Shown: positions 37,603 through 50,582 of the stretch, piece after piece
Layout of the letters: each line of letters opens with the position of its first letter
Numbering within the stretch: position 1 is the first letter of the stretch
NCBI GenBank assembly: GCA_018340805.1
Contig: JACMZG010001863.1
Coordinates: 21,036,181-21,100,180 of the forward strand
Direction: 5' to 3'
From: Microvelia longipes
Taxonomy: Eukaryota > Arthropoda > Insecta > Hemiptera > Veliidae
DNA: 64,000 nucleotides
Made by a program: the position numbers and the translations under genes
The notes under the pieces: model-generated
The model's database searches: none
The model's input: only the letters and a program-made list of their open reading frames with translations
What the model was told of the DNA's origin: nothing

Positions 37603-38208
37603 GTAAATAAAATAAATTATCTAGGGGTAATTATAGACCAACATTTAAGATGGGACCATCATATAAATCAGCTGACATCCAAACTTAGACAAACAGCATA
37701 TGTGTTTTTATTGCTCCGAAATATGTGCAATATAAAAACCCTAAAATCCATTTATTTTGCCTAGGCACAGTCCTTCTTACAGTATGGTATACTAAGTTGG
37801 GGCTCAACTTACCCCACCACATTACAGCCCTTAATAAGCTCCCAAAATAATCTTATAAGAATAATGACTAGAGCTAAGAGATTAGATTCAGCAGCTCCAC
37901 TGTATGAAAAATTATGCATACAACAGCTCAATCAACTATACGAATATAATCTACTTTTAATGCTGAAAAGAAATATACACTCATTTGAAATAATCAAGCA
38001 TGGAAAAAATACCAGAAATGAAACCCAGGGAAAATTAAAATCACGACAGACTAAAACTAGTAAGGGTCAAACAGACTGGCGTGCCAATGCTATTCAATTA
38101 TTTAACTCGTTCAGTCAAGAAATAGAGATAAAAAAATCTACATTACAAATCATTCAAAAGTTTGTCAAATCCTTGTATGTTCCAGTTCCTGAATCAAATA
38201 AAACTTAG
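37603..38208 (+). pseudogene. Non-LTR retrotransposon reverse transcriptase, 3' end
   Basis: The frame from 37603 to TAG at 38206-38208 encodes the C-terminal part of a Jockey/CR1-like reverse transcriptase. YLGVIID opens the block, then LRWDHHI, a YGILSWG motif and an NNLIRIM segment. These correspond to the end of the RT thumb and the C-terminal region of non-LTR ORF2. One in-frame TAG (37762-37764) interrupts it, and a TAA stop lies just upstream at 37600. The catalytic domain and endonuclease are absent, so this is a 5'-truncated dead copy; 5' truncation is usual for these elements. Confidence 0.75.
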
Positions 38209-38693
38209 TCTAGTCAATAAAAGTAGTATAAAAGTAGTTATAGTATAGTCTTATTAGTCATTACCCGTTATAGTCATGAGAGATTTTAATGAATAATAGA
38301 ATTAACAAAAGAAATATAATACTTGCACTATACCTTACCCTTTATCCTATACTTTCTATCTTATTTTCTTTTATGTATTTAATTTATTTTACTTTGTTTA
38401 ATTTTATAATTAATTTTAATATTTATTTATTATTTTTTAATATTTATTTATTATTATTATCATTTTATTTTAATTTTATGTATATCATTTTCTTTTATGC
38501 ATGGTAAAGGTTTTGATGGCCATATTTGTTTAAATTTTAATTGTTTTATGTTTGTTAAATACATAGATTAATGTTGTGTAACTTCGTTTTGTAACTTGTA
38601 TAGTAACTTTGTATACTAATGATTTTTAAAATAATATTTATAATATAGATCATAATTAATTGTACGTTTTCTAAATAGGTAAATTTTAAACTA

Positions 38694-40528
38694 AATGTGG
38701 CCAATATTCTTAAAATGAAATCATCTGAGGAACAGCACTATTTTTCAAGTTATTTAGCTTACAGGTGTGGTCTTGTTATGAATGCCAGAAAACAGAACCC
38801 TTTACCATTGCTAGTTAGCGAAAATAATATAATTGAGATTAAAGTAAATGTTAATACTGACATTGGGAAATTAGTATCAGGCTTGGCTTCCCAAAGACCC
38901 AAAGTTATTAAGAAAACTTGTAAACAGTGGAGAGAAACTGTGAGACAAGAATACGAGAAAATGCATGTTGTACTAGAAGACAAGAAAAATAATTTATTTT
39001 ATGGAGTTTTCTAGTACTGATGCTAGAAGTACAATTTCTGCTATAGCAGATGAGATCAAGACTAAATTAGAAATAGATATGAATGAAGATATTGAAACCA
39101 TTAATGTAATTGCTAGTGGCAAAATATTGATTAGAATAGCTCAAAGGGATATTGAAGAAAATAATAATATTATACATGAAACAACTACTAAAGATAGCAA
39201 CGGCGGATCTGTTAATATAGAACTTAAGGTTGAAGGAAGAAAAGATGCTGAAACTTCATCTCAACGAGAAGAAATTAGTTTTGGACGTTTACCTTTGCAG
39301 AACTCAGACAGCTCATTGGAGCATAGGGAGTCCTTTAGCTTTAATGATATAGATAGGGCTACAGTAGCATTCAATGCACTGGAAGAGTCTGTAATACATG
39401 TCTTAGGAGAAGAGAAGAATCAGATTAAAAAATCCTGATGTATAAAAATACTCGGTTTAATATCAATAGCGAAGCAAGTATCTTATGATCTTCTCTTAAA
39501 CTTGTTAGACTATCTGCTCAGAGTAATAAGATTGTAAAACAATAGACCCCCTACTAGTAGTATTGTAACTAGCGATACTTTAACATCATGTAAAAAAGTA
39601 TCTCTGTCTCAATATGATTCCATAAACCAAGTCACTATGGAAGAAACTAAAACTAATAAAAGTCATGTGGACAGAAAAACTAGTACATATGCTGAGATAG
39701 TTTTTGATAAATGTAATAATACTGTAAGTAAGGCTTGTTTTGAAAGCAGTGCTCAGAATATTGAACCCAGTAAATCACAAGGAAAGCAAACAGCTCAAAG
39801 TAGTAGGTTAGCTAGCAGAATACCTAGATTAATTAACTGTGTGTGATCAAGCCTTTGTCTTTGGTCAAATAAAAGATAAAGAACTTTTAAGAAATATATT
39901 TTTTAATAAGTTGAAGCCTGAATTACCTCAAGACCTTAAAGTCTTAAGAGTTATTAATAAAAATAATGAAGGGCTTGTCTTATTGAATGTGAATCTGTTA
40001 AGGACAGAGATACTTTATTATCTTTTGATAGATTTGAAGAATTTGGTTTAGTAGCAACAATCCCTAGTTTTCCTAAGGAGGCTGTTGTTATAGTTGGTGT
40101 TGATAAAAACCTAAAAAAAGAATGAGTTTCTAAATAGCCTCTGGAACCTAAATCTTTCTAAGTTAGGATTTAGTAGAAACGATTATGGAAATCAAGTGAT
40201 CCCTCGATTCACTAGAAACATGTCCCTGGATTAAAAGGGACAATGCTATTCGGTGGATAGTAGAAATGCCTTATGCTCTGAAGCATGAGTTGCTAAAAGT
40301 TGGTACCGTAAATATTGAATGTCTTCTAGCCAGCTACCCAGTGAAACACTATGATTGGGTTACCAGATGTTTTACCTGTCTGAGAAACGGGTCATACAAA
40401 AAATCAGTTGACAAAGAAAAGTTTGCTCTCACTGCTCTGAACCCCACCATTTAAGAGCAAACTGCCCAATAATCAAAGAGCAGCCAGGTGTGGTGCTTAG
40501 CAGAGATAAGAAGAAAGAAGAAAACTAA
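38694..40528 (+). pseudogene. Gag-like ORF1 of a non-LTR retrotransposon, decayed
   Basis: A run of open segments in changing frames: 38697-39014, 39001-39438, 39637-39846, 39839-40122, 40266-40454 and a last piece ending at TAA 40526-40528. The early part is rich in Glu/Lys/Asn. The middle (LKPELPQDLKVLRVI, then a segment with IPSFPKEAVVIVGV) follows the pattern of Jockey/CR1-type Gag proteins. Near the end are two CCHC knuckles. The first (about 40369-40410) keeps CFTC but has lost its His and last Cys. The second (about 40424-40465) is an intact C-X2-C-X4-H-X4-C read in a shifted frame. Several frameshifts and stops mean it is not functional. No ORF2 follows it. Confidence 0.65.
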
Positions 40529-40936
40529 TATTATACTAGATCCGAATTGTTTAGAGTTTCAGAATGCACTAATGTGCAGGAAGTTGCTACTAACGAACCT
40601 AGCATAAGTATCTACTTATAATTTAGCTTGTAGTTCAGAGAATATGTATAAAGAATTATGTAGACGATATTTAGTTTAGAGCTCCATAACTGAGAGATAC
40701 CAGTTTACACTTGAATCCTCTCTTATTGATTATTATTTCAGTTACAGTAATATCTTTTATCTTCTTTTTTTATCTTCATTTATATTTTAGTATATTTATT
40801 TTCATATTATCACCAATATATTCTATTATTTAATCTCTAAATCTAAATTATTTATTTTTTTCATTCAGGATGGCACAATGGACCAACACCTAAGAGTCTA
40901 AGTCCTGGAATCTCACAAACCTGAGCATTAACAACC

Positions 40937-40957
40937 AAAAAAAAAAAAAAAAAAAAA
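40937..40957 (+). repeat. Poly(A) run ending the ORF1-bearing element
   Basis: 21 consecutive A about 410 bp after the ORF1 stop, following sequence with no RT. It is consistent with the 3' tail of a retrotransposed copy lacking ORF2, or with a separate short insertion. Confidence 0.55.
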
Positions 40958-40959
40958 CA

Positions 40960-43900
40960 AAAACACACTAGGCAATAAACTTATTAATGTTCAAACATAT
41001 AATCTCATAAAAACAAATTTCAATTCAAAAAAGAATTAATATAGGTAAAAATTGCAACGCAAGAATACGTAAAATTTTCTAATACATTAATTCTATAATA
41101 CAAAATTACAAATATAATGTCTAGAAAAGTCAACTATAGTACCACTAGGAATATACACAGTAAATTACCATTAAACCTAAATACTCCCCACGACCGAAAG
41201 GCTTCATGACGCCATAGTCATAAGTAGAGGAAAGGTAAATTTACTAAATATCGTATACTAATAAAATCCTAAATAATACCTGTATATGCTCATTATTAAA
41301 ATAAATAAATAAAACCTAACACACAAGGGATTAGAAATGCTTGAGAAGCATCTTATTGAGCACTCAGAGACTAAGCTATACATAGACCGACGTAAAAAAT
41401 CAGCCGGTATTTCAAGCCACCTATAAGAGTGCCTGAAAGGCATCAGTGCTATTGGGGATTTACCTATCTAGCAAAACAACACGGAAACAAGCAAACAGCG
41501 CAAGAGCTCCAGTGAAAAACCTCGACCATGGCAGTGACCCATCAGAAGTGAATTGAAAAGGGTATTATAATTAGTAAACTTATTGTCGTCCTACGCGCGA
41601 ATCAGATGATACTGTGTAGACAAAATACAACAAAAAATGTCTAATTGGTACCTTATACATTAACTTTAACGTTTTCCTACATTAATCGAAACCAATAGAT
41701 AATTGTAAGATGTACTGAGATATATTCAAATTAAATTTTATAAGCGAAATAAAGGCTAAGTCAGGTTATATATCCTAATGTTGTATTCAAAATTATAAAC
41801 ACCTTACAGCGGCCCAAGACAGGTCGTCTGCATGAATAAACTGTCAATACTTCAAGTGATCTTATAACTTGAGCGCGCTACTGCCAGAACGGTATCTTAT
41901 ATCAAAATGAAACAACATTGAAACCCTCCCTCTCAGGTAACCTCTAAATGATTACTATACGAATAATCACTAGTCTGGAATGCAAAACCATAATCAACCA
42001 AATAAGATTCTTCTATCTGTTTTGTATTTATCGTTTTAAAAACCGTATAAATCTAAGTTACTGTCTTTTTGTACTGTTTATTTGATTAAATATTAATAGC
42101 CGAAACTCGTTCAGGTTTCTTTTCCCTGTTGTTTTAAGATTCAACCATATAAAAAGTAATAATACTTCTACGTTTTAACCTTTTAATTTAAACTAATGAG
42201 TGCTACTGGTGAGAAATTTTGTTTTTAGCGATACGAGAAAAAACAAATAAACATCTATCTATGTTCTCTGACGTGATGCAAAAGAATTTACATCAATAAA
42301 GAGACTCTGAATAATTCAATGTCTAAGATTAGAATTAAGTACTTAATCTAAACTTAGAAAAATGGATGGATTTTTTTATCATTGTCCTAAAGAAAACTCA
42401 AAACCTTACACAGTCGTGAATAGGAAGGAGAAGCCTCACTCCCCCCGGAAAAAGATGTCAAGCACCTCTGCGCGGCGAAGTTTTCTTACGAAAGTAACAT
42501 CCATAGTAAACGATAGGAGTTAGTTCTTTAATCATGACAATGAGTCAACATAAATAGCCTTTAAATAAGTTTCGTTAAACCGTTTCAACATGCTAGAACA
42601 TAGTATACCTAATTTACACTAGGCCTTTATCGTAAAGGCTTCATGTTAATGATACTTTTCTGGTTCTATTTGCTGGCAGGTCCAGTTTTGAAGTTACTGA
42701 ACGCAGAACAAGAAACTCTGCGATAATTAATGATATTTCAGTGGCTCTACTTAAGGATGAGTATAATATGACCCTGAAGATAAAAAGAAGTGGTAGTGGT
42801 GAACACTCGCACTATTACGAGCCAATGCGTAACTACAAGCAGAAAAATTATCTAGAAAATCACAAAAAAACCCGCATTTTATAGACATGAGGCACATTGT
42901 AAGAAGAGAACTCTAACAAGAAATCGCACAATTTCAGTTACCAATAAATTACAGAACAAAATCATTCGTTTCATATAATTAATATCATTCAAATAATAAA
43001 AAGATAAAATCTTAAAGTTATATGTCAATACGCAAATTATAAAAATCTCAACCAAACCTCACAAAACCTTGAATTCAATCGAAAGGAATATTAAAATGCG
43101 TTTTTATAAGACAATAAAACGAATTGCAAGAATATATAACTAAATATATTGAACCAATAATTAAACAATAAGCCAGTAAATTAATTGATACCTCATGAGC
43201 ATAATAAACTTCATCCAGTGAAAGAGAGAAAATGAATATGAAATAATTCAATGAAGAAAGAAAAGAATTGAAAACAAAAAGAGAATTACAGCGGTATCAA
43301 AGATCATTAAAAATGATTATAACTTTTAGAAAAATCATATTCTATCATGTAAATATTTTAAGAAAAATAATTATTAGTTTTAAAAATCAGGAAATCCGGA
43401 AGTCAAAATAATATAACATCAGCTATGAAAAAATAAGAAAAAAAATAAATAAGAAAAGAAATAATAAGTTATAATAACAGAAAATCAAAGGGTACGGAGT
43501 TGACCTCGAACATCTTTCCTCAACAACTATATAGGGTTTATAATGCGGGGTAAACCCACTCCAGGAAACCGAACCTCATATGATGCTTCTTAAAATTAGT
43601 GATAGTCTACAAAAACACCAAGCTAAGACGGTACTTAGCCAATGAATATACAGAAAAATAGTAAGAATATAACCAACAAAGATAATACCAAAATTTCAAA
43701 ACTCATAGCACTCAAAGTACAATCTGAATTATTTTTAGATTTAAAATATTTTTTAAGAGATATCAGTCACGATCGAACGACTTGATTATAATAACAAAAG
43801 AAGAGCACCAAACCCACAACCGATAGATGAGACCTCTTAGCAGACATTTTCAGGCTTAAATGATACCAGATACGTTAGCTTAGAGATTATGGCACAAACA

Positions 43901-44874
43901 GATAAAATCAGGTAATACGCGGTCACAACTAGAAGTTTTAATTAGAAACATGTTTATGTTTATATGTTAAACCTTAGTCATAAAATGTTTTATGTTAAAT
44001 TTTCAGTTAAAGTTTTCTTGCAAACAAAGTAAGAAACAACCCCACATTAAATGAGTGGCTTATTGAATACAAATTGAAGAATTAGTCCCTGATTATTGGA
44101 TCATTAATTAAAAATAATACTCTTATTAACAATTATTATCAAAAAATCCTTCAAAAATAACAGTATTATTATAGATAGTTATATATTTTACCTTCAAAAA
44201 AAATCTACATGATCGTACTTAGTTAATCAAATATCGAATCTTTCAATCAAAGCACAGAGTTATTTATTGACAATAGCACACTTTAAAGATGCACCAAAAA
44301 GAGTCGAGGACAGCTGGGCACATTCACTCTTCATATAACACATTAATTCTAAACATTAAAAATGATGCCAGTGGATATCACTTGTTAATGCCTTCGAGTG
44401 TCACTTGGTATCCCTAATTCTAAAATATTAGCTAAAAGACTGTAAACGTAGTTAAATATAAAAAGAATATTATAATTTTATCTTTATATTTTGTGTCTAC
44501 GCATAATATTTTAATAAAAGAAAGACAAACCTACCACCAGGATAATGTATAAATTAATTTATTCCATCATAAACAAATCATAATATTCGAAACCGGCTAA
44601 TGACTGTACAATTCAAAAAAAATGATTTTGGCCATGAAAACTACCAAACTCAGAGCACAATAAAGATTGAAAATTACCCCTAAAATTTTAAACTCAATAA
44701 CAAAATAACTCCACCAAAGGCGGGATGCGACTGAATGAAATGCACAAAAAGGTATCTCGAATCCGCTAGTGGTCATTAAACCACGCCAAACTACCTGAAA
44801 AGGATAACAACCTTAACGATACAGTTCAAAAAAATTTTAATTATCTGTGAATTTTCTAAAATGATAAATACGGG
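40960..44874. other. Intergenic, no gene seen
   Basis: AT-rich sequence without recognisable exon on either strand. A GC-richer patch at 42430-42480 resembles the C-run portion of the hAT-like MITE at 33244. Downstream exons of the minus-strand IFT140-like gene were looked for here and not recognised. Confidence 0.4.
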
Positions 44875-45005
44875 CCTTCGGTTTCCGTAGCGCTACCGCG
44901 GGCCTCAAGCGCCTTACCGCGACACTCGTCAGCTCCCGCAGCGCCAGGCCCACCGGGCCGCTTTCGCGCCCGGGGGCCTCCCTGATAAGGCCGCTTGCAC
45001 GGCAA
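44875..45005. other. GC- and CpG-rich island
   Basis: About 130 bp of GC-rich sequence in a ~30% GC background. It is dominated by CCGCGGGCC, GCGCC and CCCGGGGGCC-like blocks. No long frame crosses it. A related, smaller GC-rich patch (GGCCCGCTTCGCGGC) lies at 45113-45133. It could be a transposon fragment, a contaminant-derived insert, or a promoter-like CpG cluster. Confidence 0.6.
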
Positions 45006-46251
45006 ATATGGTTGTGTTATTGTATTATTGTTGTTTCATTATGTTCTACGTTATACATGGACATCTTCTGGACCACCTGTATCTAGCGAATTTTCACAGC
45101 ACTCTCCACCACAGGCCCGCTTCGCGGCTGTGTGGCTTTGCCTGAAAACTAACAAACATACACAAACTTGATACTAAATTCCGAGATTTTATATAATACC
45201 TCTAATTATTAATAGTAAACAACCAATATAGCATAATTATTAAAAATTTAAAGAAACCATTTATAAACAAAAATATATTATCATGATTTTGGTTTTTAAA
45301 TAAAAAAATACACCGTCTTCCAGATCCCACACCAGAGTACCAACAAACATGAATTAAGCTCGAAACCCCAAACTCCGAAAATCGACCCCATGCGATACGC
45401 AAATGCGTAATGATAGAATAGAAGTAATCGGACCATCATAAAGACAACCTTCACACTCTTACTTAACATAATTTGGTGTATTAATAAAAATTAAGAAAAA
45501 ATGATCAGAATTCTTTTTTGTAACGACAAAAAAGTTTAATGGAAGTAAAATTTAGGAATTGAAAAACAAAATTCATATTCAATAAGAAATAGTTTAAAAT
45601 AAAACGCATATCGTATATGTGATTCACTGGATTGTCCGAATTTGAGCTAGAAAACTAGGTCGCATTCGTTATGAGAGGATAACTTCGAACCACTACTAAA
45701 GGCACTACTATCGGATGTCTTCTCATACTATCTCACGGCTGCTTAGCTCGGGCCAAAGTGGCAGATGGCAGCACATATAAATTAGCCGATTCCTACTCCC
45801 ATAGAGGAAGAACATATCTAGGGTTACCATGAATAAGAAAGACGAAGAAGGAAAATAGAGTCTCTCTTATTATACTTATCCCACTCTAAACAACTACTGG
45901 AACCCAACAGATATCGTACGAGTCTTTGACCTAGACGATATACATATATACAAGATTATATATATATGTATACAATTGCGCCATTTGTGATGGTTCGATT
46001 AAGCTGAAATTGGTCATAATCGATTCAGCTAGCCGTCTACCTAAATACTAGATACCTTGTTTTAAAGCCATTTTAAGTTTCAAAAAAATTTTTTTTCATG
46101 ACGTCATAACTTTGGTTAATGACGTCATAATGTTTTTATAAACAATAGCCTCGTAACCTCCTCAACATCTCGCGATTTGCAAAGTTTCGTTTCAATTTGA
46201 GAACGGCCTTCGAGAGTTATCGTTCGCCATACGAAAGGTAGAAACTTAACT

Positions 46252-46320
<69 letters not shown>

Positions 46321-46607
46321 TATAAACTTTTTTCGGACATATATTTTTGTTATCAGGAAGCCAATAGGAACCGATTCCACTCACTCCCACCCTCAACTTC
46401 CGTCATCCGAACAACCTCATTATGAAAAAATTCGCTAAAATAAATAAATAAATAAGTATGTAATATTTTCTAATATATTATGTATGTATGTCATATTTGT
46501 TAATTGCACTATAGAGCCAAAGATATTGTTGGTATGAAGAAAAGGTATTTAAAATATGAAACATTTTTAAATAGTTTATCTAGATGTTAAAATCTAGCAG
46601 GATATGT
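45006..46607. other. Intergenic; GACGTCA repeat and (AT)n
   Basis: No gene seen. 46097-46250 carries two copies of ATGACGTCATAA plus GGTTAATGACGTCATAA, part of the dispersed GACGTCA family, and runs into an (AT)n tract at about 46253-46325. Confidence 0.5.
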
Positions 46608-46803
46608 CAGTTGCGGACTGAGCCAAAAAGGTCCGAGGAGGGTTCGGCCTAAAAGGGCCCAAACCTGGACCTTTAGGGGCCCAATAAGGGCGGAGGGGGG
46701 ATCCTACATTTCTTCCTATGTAGAGGAATATATATTTCTTTGAGTTTATTTTTGGCTTGGGGCCCAAGGAGGCCTGCCGCCCTCGCTGGCCAATCCGCCC
46801 CTG
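46608..46803. mobile_element. hAT-like MITE
   Basis: 196 bp with inverted ends CAGTTGCGGACTGAGCC and GGCCAATCCGCCCCTG (complement CAGGGGCGGATTGGCC). The flanking octamers GGATATGT and GGATACGA match at six of eight positions, a good eroded 8-bp target duplication. CAGGGGCGGA-type termini with 8-bp duplications are classic for hAT elements. The interior is GC-rich with many GGGCCC blocks and no transposase. An open frame on the minus strand here is incidental. Confidence 0.7.
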
Positions 46804-46811
46804 GGATACGA

Positions 46812-48579
46812 CATTGAATGGCGAGTGGTGCTCCTATCCAGAAAATTATTGAAACTGAGCCTCTGCGATTATTGATTACAAGATAATAATATAGAATAGA
46901 GCAAGACATTGGGTTATTATATTTATACGCACTTTAACCAAATTTATTATGTCTGTACCTTACCGTATCCATTGATGCTAGATACAAACTACGGCCTCAC
47001 TGTGGGTACTTGATAAATTTAGATAAATAAAAAATCAATAATTCAATATGTTGTGAAGTATGTTATTATCAAGTTTCTAAACATGACTTCACTATTTGAC
47101 CTTTCAGACCAAAAGACATAAACTCTGCAACTTTTTGTTTCAAAAATATTGCAACTCTATCCTTTCCAATATTTTCCCCCTGCCATGCCTTATATCTCAG
47201 GAAAAAAGTCTTGGTAGGAGAGGAGAAAAAAAAAGTTTTTTGTTTGTTGTTTAAGAATTTTCAAAAGGAAATCTGTTATAAGTGACTAAAAGCTTCTGGT
47301 TTTTTCTTTCTCTTAACTCTTTACTTCAACCTAATGAAAGTTTTGCAGAATAGTCTAAAATTTAAACATAGATGAATAAATAATCTAGTATAATTAACAA
47401 TCAACCGATTTAAGGTCGAGGATGTTGAAGCGTCAGTATTTTTAAATTAAGCATTGAGACCATGAGTGTCAGGGGACCGCAGCCCAGGTAGTGAGTGGTC
47501 TCAGATTGTATGTGGTCATCATCTTGGGAAAAAAAGGTAATGTCCGTAGACGAAATGCCAGTTTATGCACGCTTAAATGACGAGTATATAGTAATTATGC
47601 ATTGATTTATCCTATGGCGAGCAGGGCAAAACAAACATAAAACGCTTTTAAAATTTATTAATTATTGAACAGTTTTTTTATCTCATACAAAAAAATGGAA
47701 TTTTATCCTTCTTTTAATTCTTGTCACAAGCAGATTACCCTCTGTACATACACCTTTTGTTGTAAAGTATCATTAAGATAAATTGCCGCCAAGTAAAGTA
47801 AACACTTCGAGTGTAACGATCACCACTGCATAAAGTGGTTACCGCAGGAGTTATGCCTATATAATAAGCGACGAGGTTCTAAAAGGGTATTGTTTTTTTA
47901 TCAATGGCGTCCTTAAAAAGTTGATATATCCCTAATATAATATTTGGTAATAAACAATAACAATATATTAAATGACTGTCGTATAATAAATAAACAATAA
48001 TATTATATGACCGTTATATGAGACAATAATACACTGAAGGTGGAAAATTAACTATAAAAATTTATCTCAATCACTTAAGATAGATAACAGGTTAATTAAT
48101 AAACAAATTAAATAAATTGTTTTAATAATGAAATTCCGAAATCCTTATACTCCCTATCCGGATGTATTCCAGAATAGCTCAAAACAAGAGACAAAGCAAG
48201 AATAATATATTAATAAGAAAGTAAAACGATAAAAATCTAGAGACGAGCAGGTATTGAATAAGTACCCCCTCTCATACCCTGGATCAAGCATCCATAGCAA
48301 GATGCAAGCTTGAGCGAGTTCCCTACAAGCCAAGATTAAATACGTGATATGGAATTTAAATTGAAATGTAAAGTCAAGAACATGTCTTATTATATTCTAT
48401 ATTGTTTCCATAACCACAATACTTTTCTATATTGCCCCTGATTTACTGATTATTGATTCTTAGGATATGATGTTCCTTCAGAAGCATCATTTCCGTCCCC
48501 ATATGATTTTAATAGAGAGTTTCTAAAAAGTAAAACAAATGACCAGAGGAATTCAAATAAGTTATTAATATTTTGAAGA
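46812..48579. other. Intergenic, no gene seen
   Basis: AT-rich. No downstream IFT140-like exon was recognised, though a short exon could be missed by eye. Confidence 0.4.
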
Positions 48580-48925
48580 AGCAAGGCGAGCCTTAATGGA
48601 GTTCATCATAATAAAAGAAGAAGTCTCTTCACAAAAATATATTTCTGTAACAAATAGACCATCATTATAGTGCTAGCCGTTGAGTAAAGAAGAGGGTGAT
48701 AGATGAGTCTAACAGATTTTAAAGATAGACTCTATCTTTCAGATCAGGTATCAAAACTCTGTCTATCTATGATATCTGATCTGTAAGACTCATCTATCAC
48801 CCTCTTTTTTTATTCAACAGCTAGCACTGAAGATGACCTCTTGTTAGGCTGAAAGCGCTTTGCTATTGAGAAATATATTTTGTAGAGAGACTTCCTACTC
48901 TTTTATCATTAATATTTTGTTGAAA
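48580..48925. mobile_element. Foldback element with nested hairpins
   Basis: The core is an inverted repeat with ~43-bp arms: 48670-48716 (GCTAGCCGTTGAG.. GAGGGTGATAGATGAGTCT) and its near complement 48787-48829. Smaller hairpins lie between them (AGATAGACTCTATCT). Outer sequence continues the symmetry less perfectly: the complement of AAGAGACTTCTTCTTTTAT on the left matches AGAGACTTCCTACTCTTTTAT on the right. The right side carries CTGAAGATGACC..GGCTGAAAG, related to the stem-loops at 15.9 and 22.85 kb. No protein. Confidence 0.6.
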
Positions 48926-49645
48926 TTCGTTTATAAGAAAATTAATATTTTGTGTTAAATGTATATGTAACCTTCGTATTTAATTGTGTTTATTAAATAT
49001 GCTAAAACAGATTTTAAGAAATAACAATCATTTACTGAAACTGTAAAAAACAACAAAGCTTTTATTTTTCCGATTTGTTTAAGATATTTGACTGACAAAA
49101 ACTAAGACAAACAAAAAATTGTAGGAACTGACACGAAATAAAAAATGGCAATATCAAACCTTATTTTATAGCGAAGAAAAATATTATCACCATCTACAAC
49201 AAATTTTTACTTCTACAAAAACTGTATGATAATATAAAGGATGCCCACTCTATCTTGTGATACTACTGCACAAACTATTATTATTCGCGGCTNNNNNNNN
49301 NNAATTTTTAAATCGAGTTTTGTATGTATGGCCTACTGCTCTTTCACTAAACATTCTAATATTATTTTTAACAAACATCATACACTGCAATATATAAATG
49401 CTTGGTAATATTAGAATTTCAAATTTCTTATAATGCTCCTCGCAGTCCTGACAAAAAACCAGATGAAAGAAATCATTTATATCAGAACCAATATTAATTA
49501 ATCATTGGTATCAGAACCAATATTAAAATACTGTGGATGTTTACCAAAAAACAATATCCCCTCCCCTCTATTTTATCAGAACTACATCAAACACTCCCTT
49601 CATTAAAATTTAAAAAAGCCTAACAAATATTCTTCCCTACATTAC
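48926..49645 (-). other. 3' flank or intron of the IFT140-like gene, with assembly gap
   Basis: No exon was recognised downstream of the last IFT140-like exon. Ten Ns at 49293-49302 show that sequence is missing here, so the next exon could fall in or beyond this gap. Confidence 0.5.
49293..49302. other. Assembly gap (10 N)
   Basis: Ten N characters. The fixed length suggests a placeholder, so the true gap size is unknown. Confidence 0.95.
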
Positions 49646-49859
49646 CTTTTCGACATGTCCCATACTTGCAGCATTCCATTGATATTGGAAACAGTCAAAT
49701 AAGATCCAGTGAGACTTAGAGTTATAGCCTGTCCATCTGTGTTAACCTTCTGTTTTAGCAAACCCTGCAGAGTTAATACTTCTACACTACCATGCAATGT
49801 GAGCACTGCTAAGCTCTGCTCCCATATACCTGCTGCACTACATTCATAATTAAATGAAC
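49646..49859 (-). CDS. IFT140: IFT140-like WD40 protein, exon 4 of 4 seen
   Basis: Exon with a TATTTCAG acceptor and GTAATG donor, entering with two bases of a split codon and leaving in phase 2. It encodes about 71 residues beginning FNYECSAAGIWEQ and ending LQVWDMSKR. It lines up with the part of intraflagellar transport protein 140 in the second WD40 propeller, where human IFT140 has TWQGTVKQ and NFLVVGTD..FDLSRRE (here LTLQGLLKQ and SYLTVSN..VWDMSKR; comparison from memory). IFT140 is a core subunit of IFT complex A, which drives retrograde transport in cilia. The following exon was not found; an assembly gap lies 340 bp downstream. Confidence 0.75.
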
Positions 49860-50332
49860 CTGAAATATATATTAGTGAAAAGTTACAAAAAACAACAATC
49901 TCTCTCAAATTTCAACAAGTATGAATGAAGTACTCGCATATGTCTGATTATTGATTAAACTTATTTAAATAAAGCTAATGTAAATCCTGATCCTATTAAT
50001 AGCAATATTTTATCATAAATTAAATAATTTTTAATCAATTTTGAAGTATGTGATTTTTGAAGGATTCTAAAATAACCAAAATAAAGTCACAGCTAAATCA
50101 TTTTGTAAATATTTTTGTTTCTAAAGGAACCCAGGCAATTGATTAATCCCAAAACAAAACACAATGTATTGTAATATCAGTTGATTCAATATACTTTTAA
50201 CTCATCATATAGCATATTATAAACTGTTTTAATCACAAAAATACAAACTAATGAGTAAAGAATTTTGAAAAATATTAAAAGTTCAATTTTTTGCTACAAT
50301 ATGGACTAACTTTTTTTCAGCAACCCTTCACT

Positions 50333-50427
50333 TTTAGCGAATTTTTTAGGTTCATGAGGTTGGGGTCATGGAGGGAGGAAGTGGGGGATGAGAATTTTTG
50401 AAAGGGGGGGGGCTCACTGATATATAT

Positions 50428-50486
<59 letters not shown>

Positions 50487-50497
50487 TATATACATAT

Positions 50498-50572
<75 letters not shown>

Positions 50573-50582
50573 GTGTGTGTGT
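50333..50582. repeat. Short repeat plus long (AT)n/(GT)n tract
   Basis: 50333-50420 begins AGCGAATTTTTTAGG, then a purine-rich segment with GGGGTCATGGAGGGAGG and a G9 run. It is followed by (AT)n with TATACA interruptions and a closing (GT)n. The same leader precedes tracts at 29.25 kb and 20.73 kb; the last bases of the window (from 63982) match its opening. Confidence 0.75.
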
